Shown here: piece after piece, positions 27,080 through 35,133 of the stretch
How the letters are laid out: every line of letters begins with the position of its first letter
Numbering within the stretch: the stretch's first letter is position 1
NCBI GenBank assembly: GCA_024235935.1
Contig: JACKLL010000004.1
Span: 62,001 to 126,000, forward strand
Direction of reading: 5' to 3'
From: Rhodoferax sp.
GTDB lineage: Bacteria; Pseudomonadota; Gammaproteobacteria; Burkholderiales; Burkholderiaceae_C
DNA length: 64,000 bases
Notes under the pieces: model-generated
Told to the model about the DNA's origin: nothing
The model's input: the letters and a program-made list of their open reading frames with translations, nothing else
Database searches by the model: none
Translations under genes and position numbers: made by a program

Positions 27080-28656
27080 GCTTCGGCACTCCGCCCCTTC
27101 ATCGCGAAGATGCCCTGCGGCCGCTTCTGGATGAAGATGATGATGAACAGCAGGACCGCGATCTTGGCCAGCACGGCACCGGTCCAGCCTTCGAGAAACT
27201 TGTTGAGCAGACCCAGGCCCAGCGCCGCATAGACGGTGCCGGCCAGTTGGCCCACGCCTCCCACGACCACCACCAGGAAGGCATCGACGATGTAGCTCTG
27301 GCCCAGGTCAGGCCCCACGTTACCGATCTGGCTCAGTGCGCAACCGGCCAGCCCGGCAATGCCCGAGCCCAGCGCGAACGCATAGGTGTCGACCCGCGCC
27401 GTGTTCACCCCCATGCAGGAGGCGATGGGCCGGTTCTGCGTGACGCCGCGCACGAACAGGCCCAGCCGGGTGCGGGCGATCAGCCAGGCGACCGCCGCCA
27501 GCACGGCAAAGGCGAAGGCCACGATCACCAGGCGGTTGAACGGCAGGCTCAGGTTGCCCAGCACCTGTACGCCGCCACTCATCCAGCTCGGGTTTTCCAC
27601 CGTCACGTTCTGCGCGCCGAACAAGGTTCGTGCCAGCTGCATCAGCATCAGGCTGATGCCCCAGGTGGCCAGCAGGGTTTCCAGCGGCCGGCCATAGAGA
27701 AAGCGGATGACGCCGCGCTCCAGCGCCGCACCCACCATTGCTGCAGCGAGAAACGACATCGGCACTGCGGCCACCAGGTACCAATCGAAGGCCCCGGGCA
27801 GGTATTTCTGAAACAGGCCTTGCATGACGTAGGTGGCATAGGCCCCCACCATCATCAGCTCGCCGTGGGCCATGTTGATGACGCCCATCAGGCCATAGGT
27901 GATGGCCAACCCCAGCGCCACCAGCAGCAGGATCGAGCCCAGGCTGATGCCGCTGAACATCGCGCCCAGGCGGTTGCCCCAGGCCAGCCGGTCTTCCACC
28001 TGCGCCAGGCTGGACTGCAAGGCGGCCTTGACCTGCGGGTCTTCCTCGACCCGCAGCCGCTCGAGCAGCACCGTCTTGCTGTCGCGGTTCTTGCCCTGGG
28101 CCAGCAGGCGGGCGGCATCGAGCCGCTTGGAGGCGTCCGCGCTGCCCAGCAGGATGGCACCGCGCACCTGCTCGAGCTGTTCGCGCAAACCCGCATCCGC
28201 CTCGGCCGCCAATGCCTTCTCGATCAGCGGCAGTTTCGCCTCGTCGGTCTCACCCTGCAGCGTGCGCACCGCGGCGGCCCGCAGCTTGAAATCCTTGTTG
28301 AACAATTTGATCGACGCCATCGCGGTGTCGAGTTCGCCGCGCATGCGGTTGTTGATCATCGCGTCTTCGGCGCCTTCGGGCAAGGGGACTTCCTGTCCGC
28401 TCACGGCATCGAAGGCCTTGTCGTCGCGCACGATGAACACCTTGTCACCTGCCACCTTGACGGCGTCTTCCGACAAGGCCTGCAGCAAGGCCATAGTCCG
28501 TTCGTCGGCACTGGCCAGCGAACGGTTCAGCGCTTCGATGCGTGCATCGGTTTCGCCGGCGGAAATGGCCAGCGCTTCTGGCGCCGTCAACGCATGTGCG
28601 GCGCAGGCGCTCCACAGCAATGCGGCCACGAGACCCTGTATCAGACGCCCGAGCAT
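27076..28656 (-). CDS. urtB: Urea ABC transporter permease UrtB
   Basis: 526 residues. As is usual for UrtB, a signal-like helix and a roughly 210-residue extracytoplasmic helical region (HEAT-like; KTVLLERLRVEEDPQVKAALQS) precede the LivH-like permease (ISLGSILLLVALGLAITYGLMG, GELMMVGAY, VRGVTQNRPIASCMGVNT). Separated from urtA by a 160-base gap able to form strong hairpins, whereas all other urt junctions are tight. Confidence 0.95.
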   Translation of the reverse strand: MLGRLIQGLVAALLWSACAAHALTAPEALAISAGETDARIEALNRSLASADERTMALLQALSEDAVKVAGDKVFIVRDDKAFDAVSGQEVPLPEGAEDAMINNRMRGELDTAMASIKLFNKDFKLRAAAVRTLQGETDEAKLPLIEKALAAEADAGLREQLEQVRGAILLGSADASKRLDAARLLAQGKNRDSKTVLLERLRVEEDPQVKAALQSSLAQVEDRLAWGNRLGAMFSGISLGSILLLVALGLAITYGLMGVINMAHGELMMVGAYATYVMQGLFQKYLPGAFDWYLVAAVPMSFLAAAMVGAALERGVIRFLYGRPLETLLATWGISLMLMQLARTLFGAQNVTVENPSWMSGGVQVLGNLSLPFNRLVIVAFAFAVLAAVAWLIARTRLGLFVRGVTQNRPIASCMGVNTARVDTYAFALGSGIAGLAGCALSQIGNVGPDLGQSYIVDAFLVVVVGGVGQLAGTVYAALGLGLLNKFLEGWTGAVLAKIAVLLFIIIFIQKRPQGIFAMKGRSAEA

Positions 28657-28742
28657 GTTGGTACTTTCTTGCGGTCAACCGGGGGAAAGCGCTGCAACAG
28701 AGTAGTGCAGCGGCGGGGCACGGACCCGCACGGCACATGCCG

Positions 28743-28806
28743 GTGGCGCCAGCCCCGACCCGGCGGGTCGGCGCAGGCGCCACGCGGCACGGGTCGCAGC
28801 CCGTGC
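28743..28806 (-). other. Strong intercistronic hairpins between urtA and urtB
   Basis: A two-tier stem is formed by GTGGCGCC (28743-28750) with GGCGCCAC (28776-28783), enclosing CCGACCC (28755-28761) with GGGTCGG (28765-28771). A second stem pairs GCACGGG (28787-28793) with CCCGTGC (28800-28806). No T-run follows on the minus strand. Such structures after binding-protein genes usually protect the upstream message from 3' decay, giving more binding protein than permease. Confidence 0.6.
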
Positions 28807-28816
28807 GCAGTGGGCC

Positions 28817-30095
28817 TTACTTCTTGGCCATTTCCATCTTCGCCGGCTCGTCAGGCTTCTTGTCGTTGCCTTCGATGTACGGGCTCCATGGCTTGGCCTT
28901 GACCGGGCCTGGCGTCTTCCAGACCACGTTGAACTGGCCGTCCGCCTTGATCTCGCCGATGAACACCGACTTGTGCAGGTGGTGGTTCTTCGGATCCATC
29001 ATCGAGGTGATGCCCGACGGTGCCTTGAAGGTCTGGCCAGCCATGGCGGCGATGACCTTGTCGGTGTCGGTGGATTTGGCCTTCTCGACGGCCTGCTTCC
29101 ACATGTTGATGCCGATGTAGGTGGCTTCCATCGGGTCGTTGGTCAGCGGCTTGTCCATGTGGCCGGGGATCTTCTTGGCCTTGGCGTACTCGGACCACTT
29201 CTTGATGAACTCGGTGTTGGTCGGGTTCTTGATCGACATGAAGTAGTTCCAGGCGGCCAGGTGGCCGACCAGCGGCTTGGTGTCGACACCGCGCAGCTCT
29301 TCTTCACCGACGGAGAAGGCCACCACGGGTACATCCTTGGCCTTCAGACCGGCGTTGCCCAGTTCCTTGTAGAACGGAACGTTGGAGTCGCCATTGATGG
29401 TCGACACCACGGCGGTCTTGCCACCGGCGGAGAACTTCTTGATGTCGGCAACGATGGTCTGGTAGTCGCTGTGGCCGAACGGGGTGTACTTCTCGTCGAT
29501 GTCCGACTCCTTCACGCCCTTGCTTTTGAGGTAGGCGCGCAGGATCTTGTTGGTCGTGCGGGGATAGACATAGTCGGTGCCCAGCAGCACCCAGCGCTTG
29601 GCAGCGCCGCCGTCCTTGCTCATCAGGTAGTCCACGGCGGGAATCGCCTGCTGGTTGGGCGCGGCACCGGTGTAGAACACGTTCTTGACAGCTCTTCACC
29701 CTCGTACTGCACGGGTAGAACAGCAGGCCGTTCATCTCCTCGACCACCGGCAGCACCGACTTGCGCGACACCGAGGTCCAGCAGCCGAAGATGACAGCCA
29801 CCTTGTCCTGACCCAGCAGCTGCTTGGTCTTCTCGGCGAACAGCGGCCAGTTGGAGGCCGGGTCGACGACCACGGGCTCGAGCTTCTTGCCCATCACACC
29901 GCCCTTGGCGTTGATCTCGTCGATCGCCATCAGCACGGTGTCCTTGAGGACCGTTTCCGAGATCGCCATCGTGCCCGACAGGCTGTGCAGAATGCCGACC
30001 TTGATGGTGTCCGACTGGGCATGGGCTGGGAGGATGGAAACACCTGCCAGGGCGACGGCAGCTGTAAGTGCCTTGAGGGTAAAACGACGTTGCAT
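28817..30095 (-). pseudogene. urtA: Urea ABC transporter substrate-binding protein UrtA, broken by two single-base deletions
   Basis: ATG 30095 starts a signal peptide (MQRRFTLKALTAAVALAGVS) and a normal UrtA: IKVGILHSLSGTMAISET, FGCWTSVSRKSVLPVVEE, NGLLFYP. Just after FYP one base is missing (about 29711) and a second is missing about 25 bases on (29686-29688). Restoring one G and one C gives VQYEGEELSKNVFYTGAAP, exactly what UrtA should read. The third segment is then open to the stop: NQQAIPAVDYL, WVLLGTDYVYPRTTN, FGHSDYQTIV, GDSNVPFYKEL. Apart from this, sequence and length (about 425 residues) are normal and the rest of the operon is intact, so either a very recent mutation or sequencing error is likely. 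Confidence 0.88.
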
Positions 30096-30187
30096 GTGCG
30101 CTGCTCCGGTTATGAGGACCTGTGAAGACTGTGTTTGCTGCATGCCTGCCCGGTCACCGGACAGCCTGGATGCAGACAACGCAATCC

Positions 30188-30233
30188 TAGGGATTACCCC
30201 CTCACCGTGAAATACGCCGCATGGCGTACGGCT
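30188..30233. promoter_or_regulatory. Candidate regulatory region upstream of urtA
   Basis: In the 137-base gap before urtA, the sequence has TAGGGATTACCCC (30188-30200, an imperfect palindrome) and then TACGCC-GCAT-GGCGTA (30213-30228), a perfect 6-bp inverted repeat continuing as GGCGTACGGCT (30223-30233). A matching GGCGTATGGCC lies upstream of ureA. These are candidate binding sites for the adjacent LuxR-type regulator. The second overlaps the 3' end of the regulator gene. Confidence 0.45.
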
Positions 30234-31195
30234 CAGCCTTCGAAGTTCGGATGCAACTGGCGAATGCGGCTCATCGCCATGCCCGCCGCGGCCGTGCGGG
30301 TCTCGACGCCGAGCTTGGCATACACCCGCTCCAGGTGTTTCTTCACCGTGGCCGGGCTGGATCCCAGGATGTCGCCGATGTCGCGGTTGATCTTGCCCTT
30401 GATCACCCAGTACAGCACCTCCGCTTCCTTGGCCGTGAGCTTGAAGGCCAGGCTGATGGACTCGACCACCGCCGCCTCCGACACCTCCTGCATGACGATC
30501 AGCCAGTCGTCGTCGCCGGTCTGGCGATTCAGGCGCAGCGTCAGCCGGCGCGGACCGAGTTCGGCACTCAGGCGCGGCGGCTCGATTTGCGCCTCGGCAT
30601 CCTTCAGGTGCCGGCGCAGCCAGTCGACCACCGGCTGCGGCGCCTGGGGCGCGCTGGTGCCGTAATACGCCAGCAACAGGTCGCGCGCCAGCGGCGTCTG
30701 CCACATCAGGCGACCGTCGCTGGCACGCACGGTGATGCTGGCATAGCCGAAGGCGTCGAGCGCATTGCGGGCCTGGCGAGCCTGGCGCGCGCCCTGCATG
30801 TGCACATGCATGCGCGCCAGCACTTCCTTGGGTTTGATGGGCTTGGTGACGTAGTCCACGCCACCGGCATCGAGCGCCGCCACCAGGTGTTCGGTCTCGG
30901 TCAGGCCGGTCATGAAGATGATCGGAATATGCGCCGTCTGCGGCGTGGACTTGAGCCGTTTGGCCACCTCGAAGCCGTCCATGCCCGGCATCATGGCGTC
31001 CAGCAGCACGATGTCGGGCAAGGCCTGCAAGGCCCGCTTGAGCGCAGAAGCCCCGTCGGTGGCCACCAGCACGGTGTAGCCCGACTCGTCCAGCGCGTCG
31101 TGCAACACGGCCAGGTTGTCGGGAACGTCGTCGACGATCAGCACCACATCGCTGTTGGCGCGGTCCAGGGTTCGGTCCAGGGAAGAGGTGTTCAT
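30233..31195 (-). CDS. Response regulator with LuxR-type DNA-binding domain (urea locus)
   Basis: 320 residues. An N-terminal receiver (VVLIVDDVPDNLAVLHDAL; phospho-Asp66 in DIVLLDAMMPGMDGFEVAK; Lys in YVTKPIKPKEVLARM) is followed by an extra domain of about 100 residues (ASITVRASDGRLMWQTPLAR ... ERPRLS-like region) not found in short NarL proteins, then a LuxR helix-turn-helix (LTAKEAEVLYWVIKGKINRDI, SSPATVKKHLERVYAKL). The ATG overlaps the stop of the NCS1-kinase gene (ATGA), so they form a phosphorelay. Lying between urt and ure, it is the best candidate activator of urea uptake. It has no AAA+ domain, so it cannot itself activate sigma-54. Confidence 0.88.
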   Translation of the reverse strand: MNTSSLDRTLDRANSDVVLIVDDVPDNLAVLHDALDESGYTVLVATDGASALKRALQALPDIVLLDAMMPGMDGFEVAKRLKSTPQTAHIPIIFMTGLTETEHLVAALDAGGVDYVTKPIKPKEVLARMHVHMQGARQARQARNALDAFGYASITVRASDGRLMWQTPLARDLLLAYYGTSAPQAPQPVVDWLRRHLKDAEAQIEPPRLSAELGPRRLTLRLNRQTGDDDWLIVMQEVSEAAVVESISLAFKLTAKEAEVLYWVIKGKINRDIGDILGSSPATVKKHLERVYAKLGVETRTAAAGMAMSRIRQLHPNFEG

Positions 31196-34100
31196 GGTGG
31201 CGTGATCGTCGATGCGCCGAGCGCCGGCGCCAGCAGGCGGCCGATGGCCTCGAACTGGAATTGTCGGGCCAGCGGGCGTAGCTGCGCGACGAACTCGGCG
31301 CAACCGGCCTGGCCGCTTTCGATCTGGTCGAGCTGGTCCATGATGCCGCGGTAATACCCCAGCTGCACCACATCCTGCAAGGCCTGCAGTGTCGCGGCAT
31401 CCGGCCACGCGATGGCGCTGTTGCGTGGCACTGCAGCGGGACCCTCGGTCGGCGGCGTCTCCAGCCATGTCAGGCCCAGTTGGCGCCCCAGCCAGTCCAG
31501 CAGTTCGGCATGGCGTACCGGCTTGAGCACGAAGTCATCTGGCCGGATGCCGACATCGTTGTCCAGCCCCTTGTCGAAGGCGTTGGCCGACACGATGGCA
31601 ATGCGTGCATGGTCGGGGTCGATGCGGCGCAGCCGGCGGATCGTCTCCCAGCCGTCGATGCCCGGCATGGCCAGGTCCATCAGGATGGCGTCGGGCCGGT
31701 AGCCGGCCGCCAGCAGGTCCAGGCAATCGTGGCCACTGGCGGCGGTGCGCAATTCGAAGCCCAGCGGCGCCAGCAGGTGCACCAGCAAGGTGGAATCGGC
31801 CTCTTCGTTGTCCACCACCAGTACCGTACGGCGCGCCCCTGCATAAGCATGGCGGGGCCGTGGCGGCGCCACCGCCCAAGCGACGGCCGGTGAAGGGTTG
31901 TGCACCTCGGGCAGGAACAGTTTGACCCGGAACACCGAGCCCTGACCTGGCGTTCCGGTCGCACTGAGTTCGCCGCCCATCAGGTCGGTCAGCATCTTGG
32001 CAATGGTCAGGCCCAGGCCGGCGCCGGGCGCGCCATGCGTAGACGTCGCCGCGCCGCGCGCGAACGGCTCGAAGATCTGCGCCAGTTCCTGCGCGCTGAG
32101 GCCCGGTCCCGTGTCGGCGATCTCGACCGTCGCCATCTCGCGTGCATGGCGTACCCGCAGCGTGACGCTGCCGGTGGTGGTGAACTTGATCGCGTTGCCC
32201 AGCAGGTTGATCAGGATCTGGCGCACACGCTTCTCGTCGGCACGCACGATCTCCGGCAGATTGCCCTCGGTCTCGAAATGGAAGCGCAGCCCCTTGTCGG
32301 CCGCCTGCAGCTCGAACATGCTGGCCATCTCCATGACGCAATCGGCGAAGCGCATGGGCCTGAGCGCCAATGTGAGCTTGCCACTCTCGATGCGGGCAAT
32401 GTCCAGCGTGCCCTCGATCAGCGAGAGCAGATGCTCGCCGCCACGCTTGATGACGCCGACCGCCTGCTTGCGGTGCGGCGGCACGCTGGCATCCTCGCCC
32501 ATCAACTGGGCGTAGCCCAGGATGCTGTTGAGCGGGGTGCGCAGTTCGTGGCTGATGGCGCTGATGTAGCGGCTCTTGGCCTGGTTGGCCTGGTCGGCCT
32601 GCTGCTTGGCCTTTTGCAATGCTTCGTCGGTGCGCTTGTGCAGCTCGATCTCGCGCATCAGCAGGTGGGTCTGGCGGTTGGATTCTTCCTGCGCCACCTG
32701 GCGGCTCTTGTGCGCCAGCACCAGCCACCAGGCCACGATGCCGGCAATCACCATCAGCACCATGAAGGCTTTGAGAAAGCCGGAGCGCAGGCTGTGACCC
32801 AAGCTCAGCAACTGACCGGACAGGCCGGCCAGGGTCTCCAGTTCCTGGTGGTACAGCAGGCCGAACACGGCAGCCAGCAAAGGCACGATGACCATCATCA
32901 GCAGCAGGAAATGGCCCAGCCCGGTATCCAGGTAGGGCCAGATGCGCCGCGGCAGCAGCCAGCGCAATGCGCCCGACCATTGCGCCGCAAGGCTGGCGTG
33001 GGGTTTGCACAGGTCGCCGCAGCGCGCATCCAGCGTGCAGCACAACGAGCAGATCGGCCCCTGGTAGGCCGGGCAATGCGCCATGTCCGGGCCCTCGTAC
33101 TCGCGCTCGCAGATCACGCAGCGGCGCAGTTGCAGCCGCGGGGTGCCGGCGTCCTCGCCATCTGCCTGTGCCGGCCGCGCAATGTAGTACCGGCCCTTCG
33201 TGGCCCAGGCCAGCAGCGGCGCCACCGTGAGCGCGGTCACCATCGCGATCACCGCCGAGAACGACTGCGCCAGAGGTCCGAAGAAGCCCAGATGCGCAAT
33301 GATCGACAAGGCGGACGCCAGCACCATGGCGCCGACGCCGACCGGATTGATGTCGTACAGATGGGCGCGCTTGAACTCGATGCCCGGCGGCGACAGGCCC
33401 AGTGGCTTGTTGATCACCAGGTCGGCCACGACCGCCATGATCCAGGCGATGGCGATGTTCGAGTACAGCCCGAGCACGTCGCCCAGGGCCTGAAACACGT
33501 TCATCTCCATCAGCATGAAGGCGATCAGCGTGTTGAATACGACCCACACCACCCGACCCGGGTGGCTGTGCGTCAGGCGCGAGAAGAAATTGCTCCAGGC
33601 CAGCGACCCGGCATAGGCATTGGTGACATTGATCTTGATCTGCGAGATGACGACGAACAAGGCCGTGGCAGCCACCGCCCAGCCGTAATGCGGGAACACA
33701 TATTCATAGGCGGCCAGATACATCTGGTTCGGATCCACCGCCCGGTCCAGTGGCACCATGTGCGTGATCGCCAGGTAGGCCAGCAAGGCGCCGCCCAGCA
33801 TCTTGACCACGCCCAGCACCACCCAGCCCGGTCCGCCGGCCAGCACGCCGAACCACCAGCGGCGCCGGTTGGCCGCCGTCTGCACCGGCATGAAACGCAG
33901 ATAGTCGGCCTGCTCGCCCATCTGCGTGATCAGCGCAATGCCGACCGTCAACGACGCCCCAAACAAGTGCAGATCGAATCCGGATCGATTCGCCTGCTCA
34001 CCGATATAGTGCGTCACCCCGGAGAACGCACCAGGATCGCTCATCAGCACATAGGCGAACGGCACCACCAGCATCACCAGCCACAGCGGCTGCGTCCAGA

Positions 34101-34686
34101 CCTGCAGGCGGCTGATCACCGAGACGCCATAGGTCACCAGCGGGATCACGACCAGCGCGCAGATGAGGTAGCCCCAGCGCGGCGGTATGTCCAGCGCCAG
34201 TTCCAGCGCATAGGCCATCACGGCCGCCTCCAGCGCAAAGAAAATGAAGGTGAAAGAGGCGTAGATCAGCGAGGTGATGGTGGAGCCGATGTAGCCGAAC
34301 CCGGCGCCACGGGTCAGCAGGTCCATGTCGACGCCGTAGCGCGCCGCATAGACACTGACCGGCAGGCCGGCCAGGAAGATGATCAGCCCGGTGGCCAGAA
34401 TGGCCCAGAACGCGTTGGCAAACCCGTACTGCACCAGCAGCGTGGCACCCACGGCCTCGAGGATCAGGAATGACGCCGCGCCGAAAGCGGTATTGGCCAC
34501 CCGCCATTCGGACCAGCGGCGAAAGCGCTGCGGCGTGTAGCGCAGCGCATAGTCTTCCATGGTCTCGCTGGCCACCCAGCTGTTGTAGTCCCGCCGCACC
34601 TTCACCACACGCTGGGGCGCATCGGCATCCACGGGCATGATGGGAATGGTGGTGTTCACACCATTTCCGTGCAGTTTCCATGCCAT
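31192..34686 (-). CDS. NCS1-type transporter fused to hybrid histidine kinase and receiver
   Basis: 1164 residues from ATG 34686. Residues about 30-510 are a full nucleobase:cation symporter-1-like transporter with about 12 helices (TMEDYALRYTPQRFRRWSEW, GFGYIGSTITSLIYASFTFI, SQIKINVTNAYAGSLAWSNF, GIEFKRAHLYDINPVG). Residues 522-562 are a Cys-rich knuckle (CVICEREY, HCPAYQGPICSLCC, CGDLCKPH). Two more membrane helices and a coiled linker lead to HisKA (AISHELRTPLNSILGYAQL, His about 713), HATPase (NLLGNAIKFTTTGS; DTGPGLSAQELAQIFEPFA) and a receiver (about 950-1070, Asp in AILMDLAMPGIDGWE), plus a C-terminal helical tail. It resembles transporter-sensor fusions such as CbrA. Urea or an allantoin/hydantoin-like compound is a reasonable but unproven ligand. 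Confidence 0.87.
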   Translation of the reverse strand: MAWKLHGNGVNTTIPIMPVDADAPQRVVKVRRDYNSWVASETMEDYALRYTPQRFRRWSEWRVANTAFGAASFLILEAVGATLLVQYGFANAFWAILATGLIIFLAGLPVSVYAARYGVDMDLLTRGAGFGYIGSTITSLIYASFTFIFFALEAAVMAYALELALDIPPRWGYLICALVVIPLVTYGVSVISRLQVWTQPLWLVMLVVPFAYVLMSDPGAFSGVTHYIGEQANRSGFDLHLFGASLTVGIALITQMGEQADYLRFMPVQTAANRRRWWFGVLAGGPGWVVLGVVKMLGGALLAYLAITHMVPLDRAVDPNQMYLAAYEYVFPHYGWAVAATALFVVISQIKINVTNAYAGSLAWSNFFSRLTHSHPGRVVWVVFNTLIAFMLMEMNVFQALGDVLGLYSNIAIAWIMAVVADLVINKPLGLSPPGIEFKRAHLYDINPVGVGAMVLASALSIIAHLGFFGPLAQSFSAVIAMVTALTVAPLLAWATKGRYYIARPAQADGEDAGTPRLQLRRCVICEREYEGPDMAHCPAYQGPICSLCCTLDARCGDLCKPHASLAAQWSGALRWLLPRRIWPYLDTGLGHFLLLMMVIVPLLAAVFGLLYHQELETLAGLSGQLLSLGHSLRSGFLKAFMVLMVIAGIVAWWLVLAHKSRQVAQEESNRQTHLLMREIELHKRTDEALQKAKQQADQANQAKSRYISAISHELRTPLNSILGYAQLMGEDASVPPHRKQAVGVIKRGGEHLLSLIEGTLDIARIESGKLTLALRPMRFADCVMEMASMFELQAADKGLRFHFETEGNLPEIVRADEKRVRQILINLLGNAIKFTTTGSVTLRVRHAREMATVEIADTGPGLSAQELAQIFEPFARGAATSTHGAPGAGLGLTIAKMLTDLMGGELSATGTPGQGSVFRVKLFLPEVHNPSPAVAWAVAPPRPRHAYAGARRTVLVVDNEEADSTLLVHLLAPLGFELRTAASGHDCLDLLAAGYRPDAILMDLAMPGIDGWETIRRLRRIDPDHARIAIVSANAFDKGLDNDVGIRPDDFVLKPVRHAELLDWLGRQLGLTWLETPPTEGPAAVPRNSAIAWPDAATLQALQDVVQLGYYRGIMDQLDQIESGQAGCAEFVAQLRPLARQFQFEAIGRLLAPALGASTITPP

Positions 34687-34703
34687 CACGGACTTGTCAC
34701 TAA

Positions 34704-34720
34704 GCCGTACGGCGTATGGC
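34704..34720. promoter_or_regulatory. Palindrome GCCGTACGGC with GGCGTATGGC motif between NCS1-kinase gene and ureA
   Basis: GCCGTACGGC (34704-34713) is a perfect 10-bp palindrome running into GGCGTATGGC (34711-34720). The latter matches GGCGTACGGC near urtA (30223-30232) in 9 of 10 bases. It lies just before the sigma-54 promoter of ureA and just upstream of the divergent NCS1-kinase start, so it could control either. Confidence 0.45.
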
Positions 34721-34721
34721 C

Positions 34722-34737
34722 GGGCACGACCCTTGCA
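34722..34737 (+). promoter_or_regulatory. Sigma-54 (-24/-12) promoter of ureA
   Basis: GGGCACGACCCTTGCA matches the RpoN consensus TGGCACG-N4-TTGC(A/T) at all but the first position, with the invariant GG and GC spaced by exactly 10 bases. Transcription would begin near 34748, 20 bases before the ureA ATG. It implies control by an AAA+ activator such as NtrC under nitrogen limitation; no NtrC-type GCACC-N-GGTGC site was found close by. Confidence 0.75.
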
Positions 34738-34767
34738 ACATAATGCCCAAAAGGCTTTGCAACTGAC

Positions 34768-35070
34768 ATGGAACTCACTCCCCGCGAAAAAGACAAGCTG
34801 CTGCTGTTCACGGCGGCGCTGCTGGCAGAGCGGCGCAAGGCGCGCGGCCTCAAGCTCAACTACCCGGAGGCCGTCGCCCTGATCAGTGCCGCCGTCATGG
34901 AAGGCGCGCGCGATGGCAAGACCGTCGCCGAACTGATGAGCGAGGGCCGCGCCGTGCTGACCCGCGCCGACGTCATGGACGGCATCGCCGAGATGATTCC
35001 CGACATCCAGGTCGAAGCCACGTTTCCCGATGGAACCAAGCTGGTGACCGTGCACCAACCCATCATCTGA
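34768..35070 (+). CDS. ureA: Urease gamma subunit UreA
   Basis: 100 residues, the standard length. MELTPREKDKLLLFTAALLA, RKARGLKLNYPEAVALISA, EGARDG and VQVEATFPDG-type C-terminus (IQVEATFPDGTKLVTVHQPI) are diagnostic. Small structural subunit of the nickel enzyme that hydrolyses urea to ammonia and carbamate. First gene of the ure operon, behind a sigma-54 promoter. Confidence 0.97.
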   Translation: MELTPREKDKLLLFTAALLAERRKARGLKLNYPEAVALISAAVMEGARDGKTVAELMSEGRAVLTRADVMDGIAEMIPDIQVEATFPDGTKLVTVHQPII

Positions 35071-35133
35071 GGCGCCGCGCCTGCCCTGATCCCGATCCAA
35101 TCGCCCCTGTATTTCTGAATGAAGGAAACCCTG

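Noticed and set aside
28817..29680. Treating the 3' part of urtA as a separate gene starting at MFYTGAAP
   Set aside because: FYTGAAPNQQAIPAVDYL is internal UrtA sequence and lacks a signal peptide and ribosome site; it is the 3' part of the broken urtA.
29304..31400. Single minus-strand frame that runs through urtA's 5' part and antisense/out-of-frame through the response regulator
   Set aside because: Only the stretch 30095 to about 29712 is UrtA; the rest is out-of-frame shadow created by the urtA deletions.
34645..34665. AATGGTG/CACCATT inverted repeat as an NtrC site
   Set aside because: Arms are in the opposite order from the NtrC consensus (GCACC...GGTGC) and it lies inside the kinase coding region.
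34732..34757. A second sigma-54 promoter on the minus strand for the NCS1-kinase gene (GG-N10-GC with TTGC)
   Set aside because: Only GG, GC and TTGCA fit; the -24 box lacks CACG, so it is far weaker than the plus-strand site.
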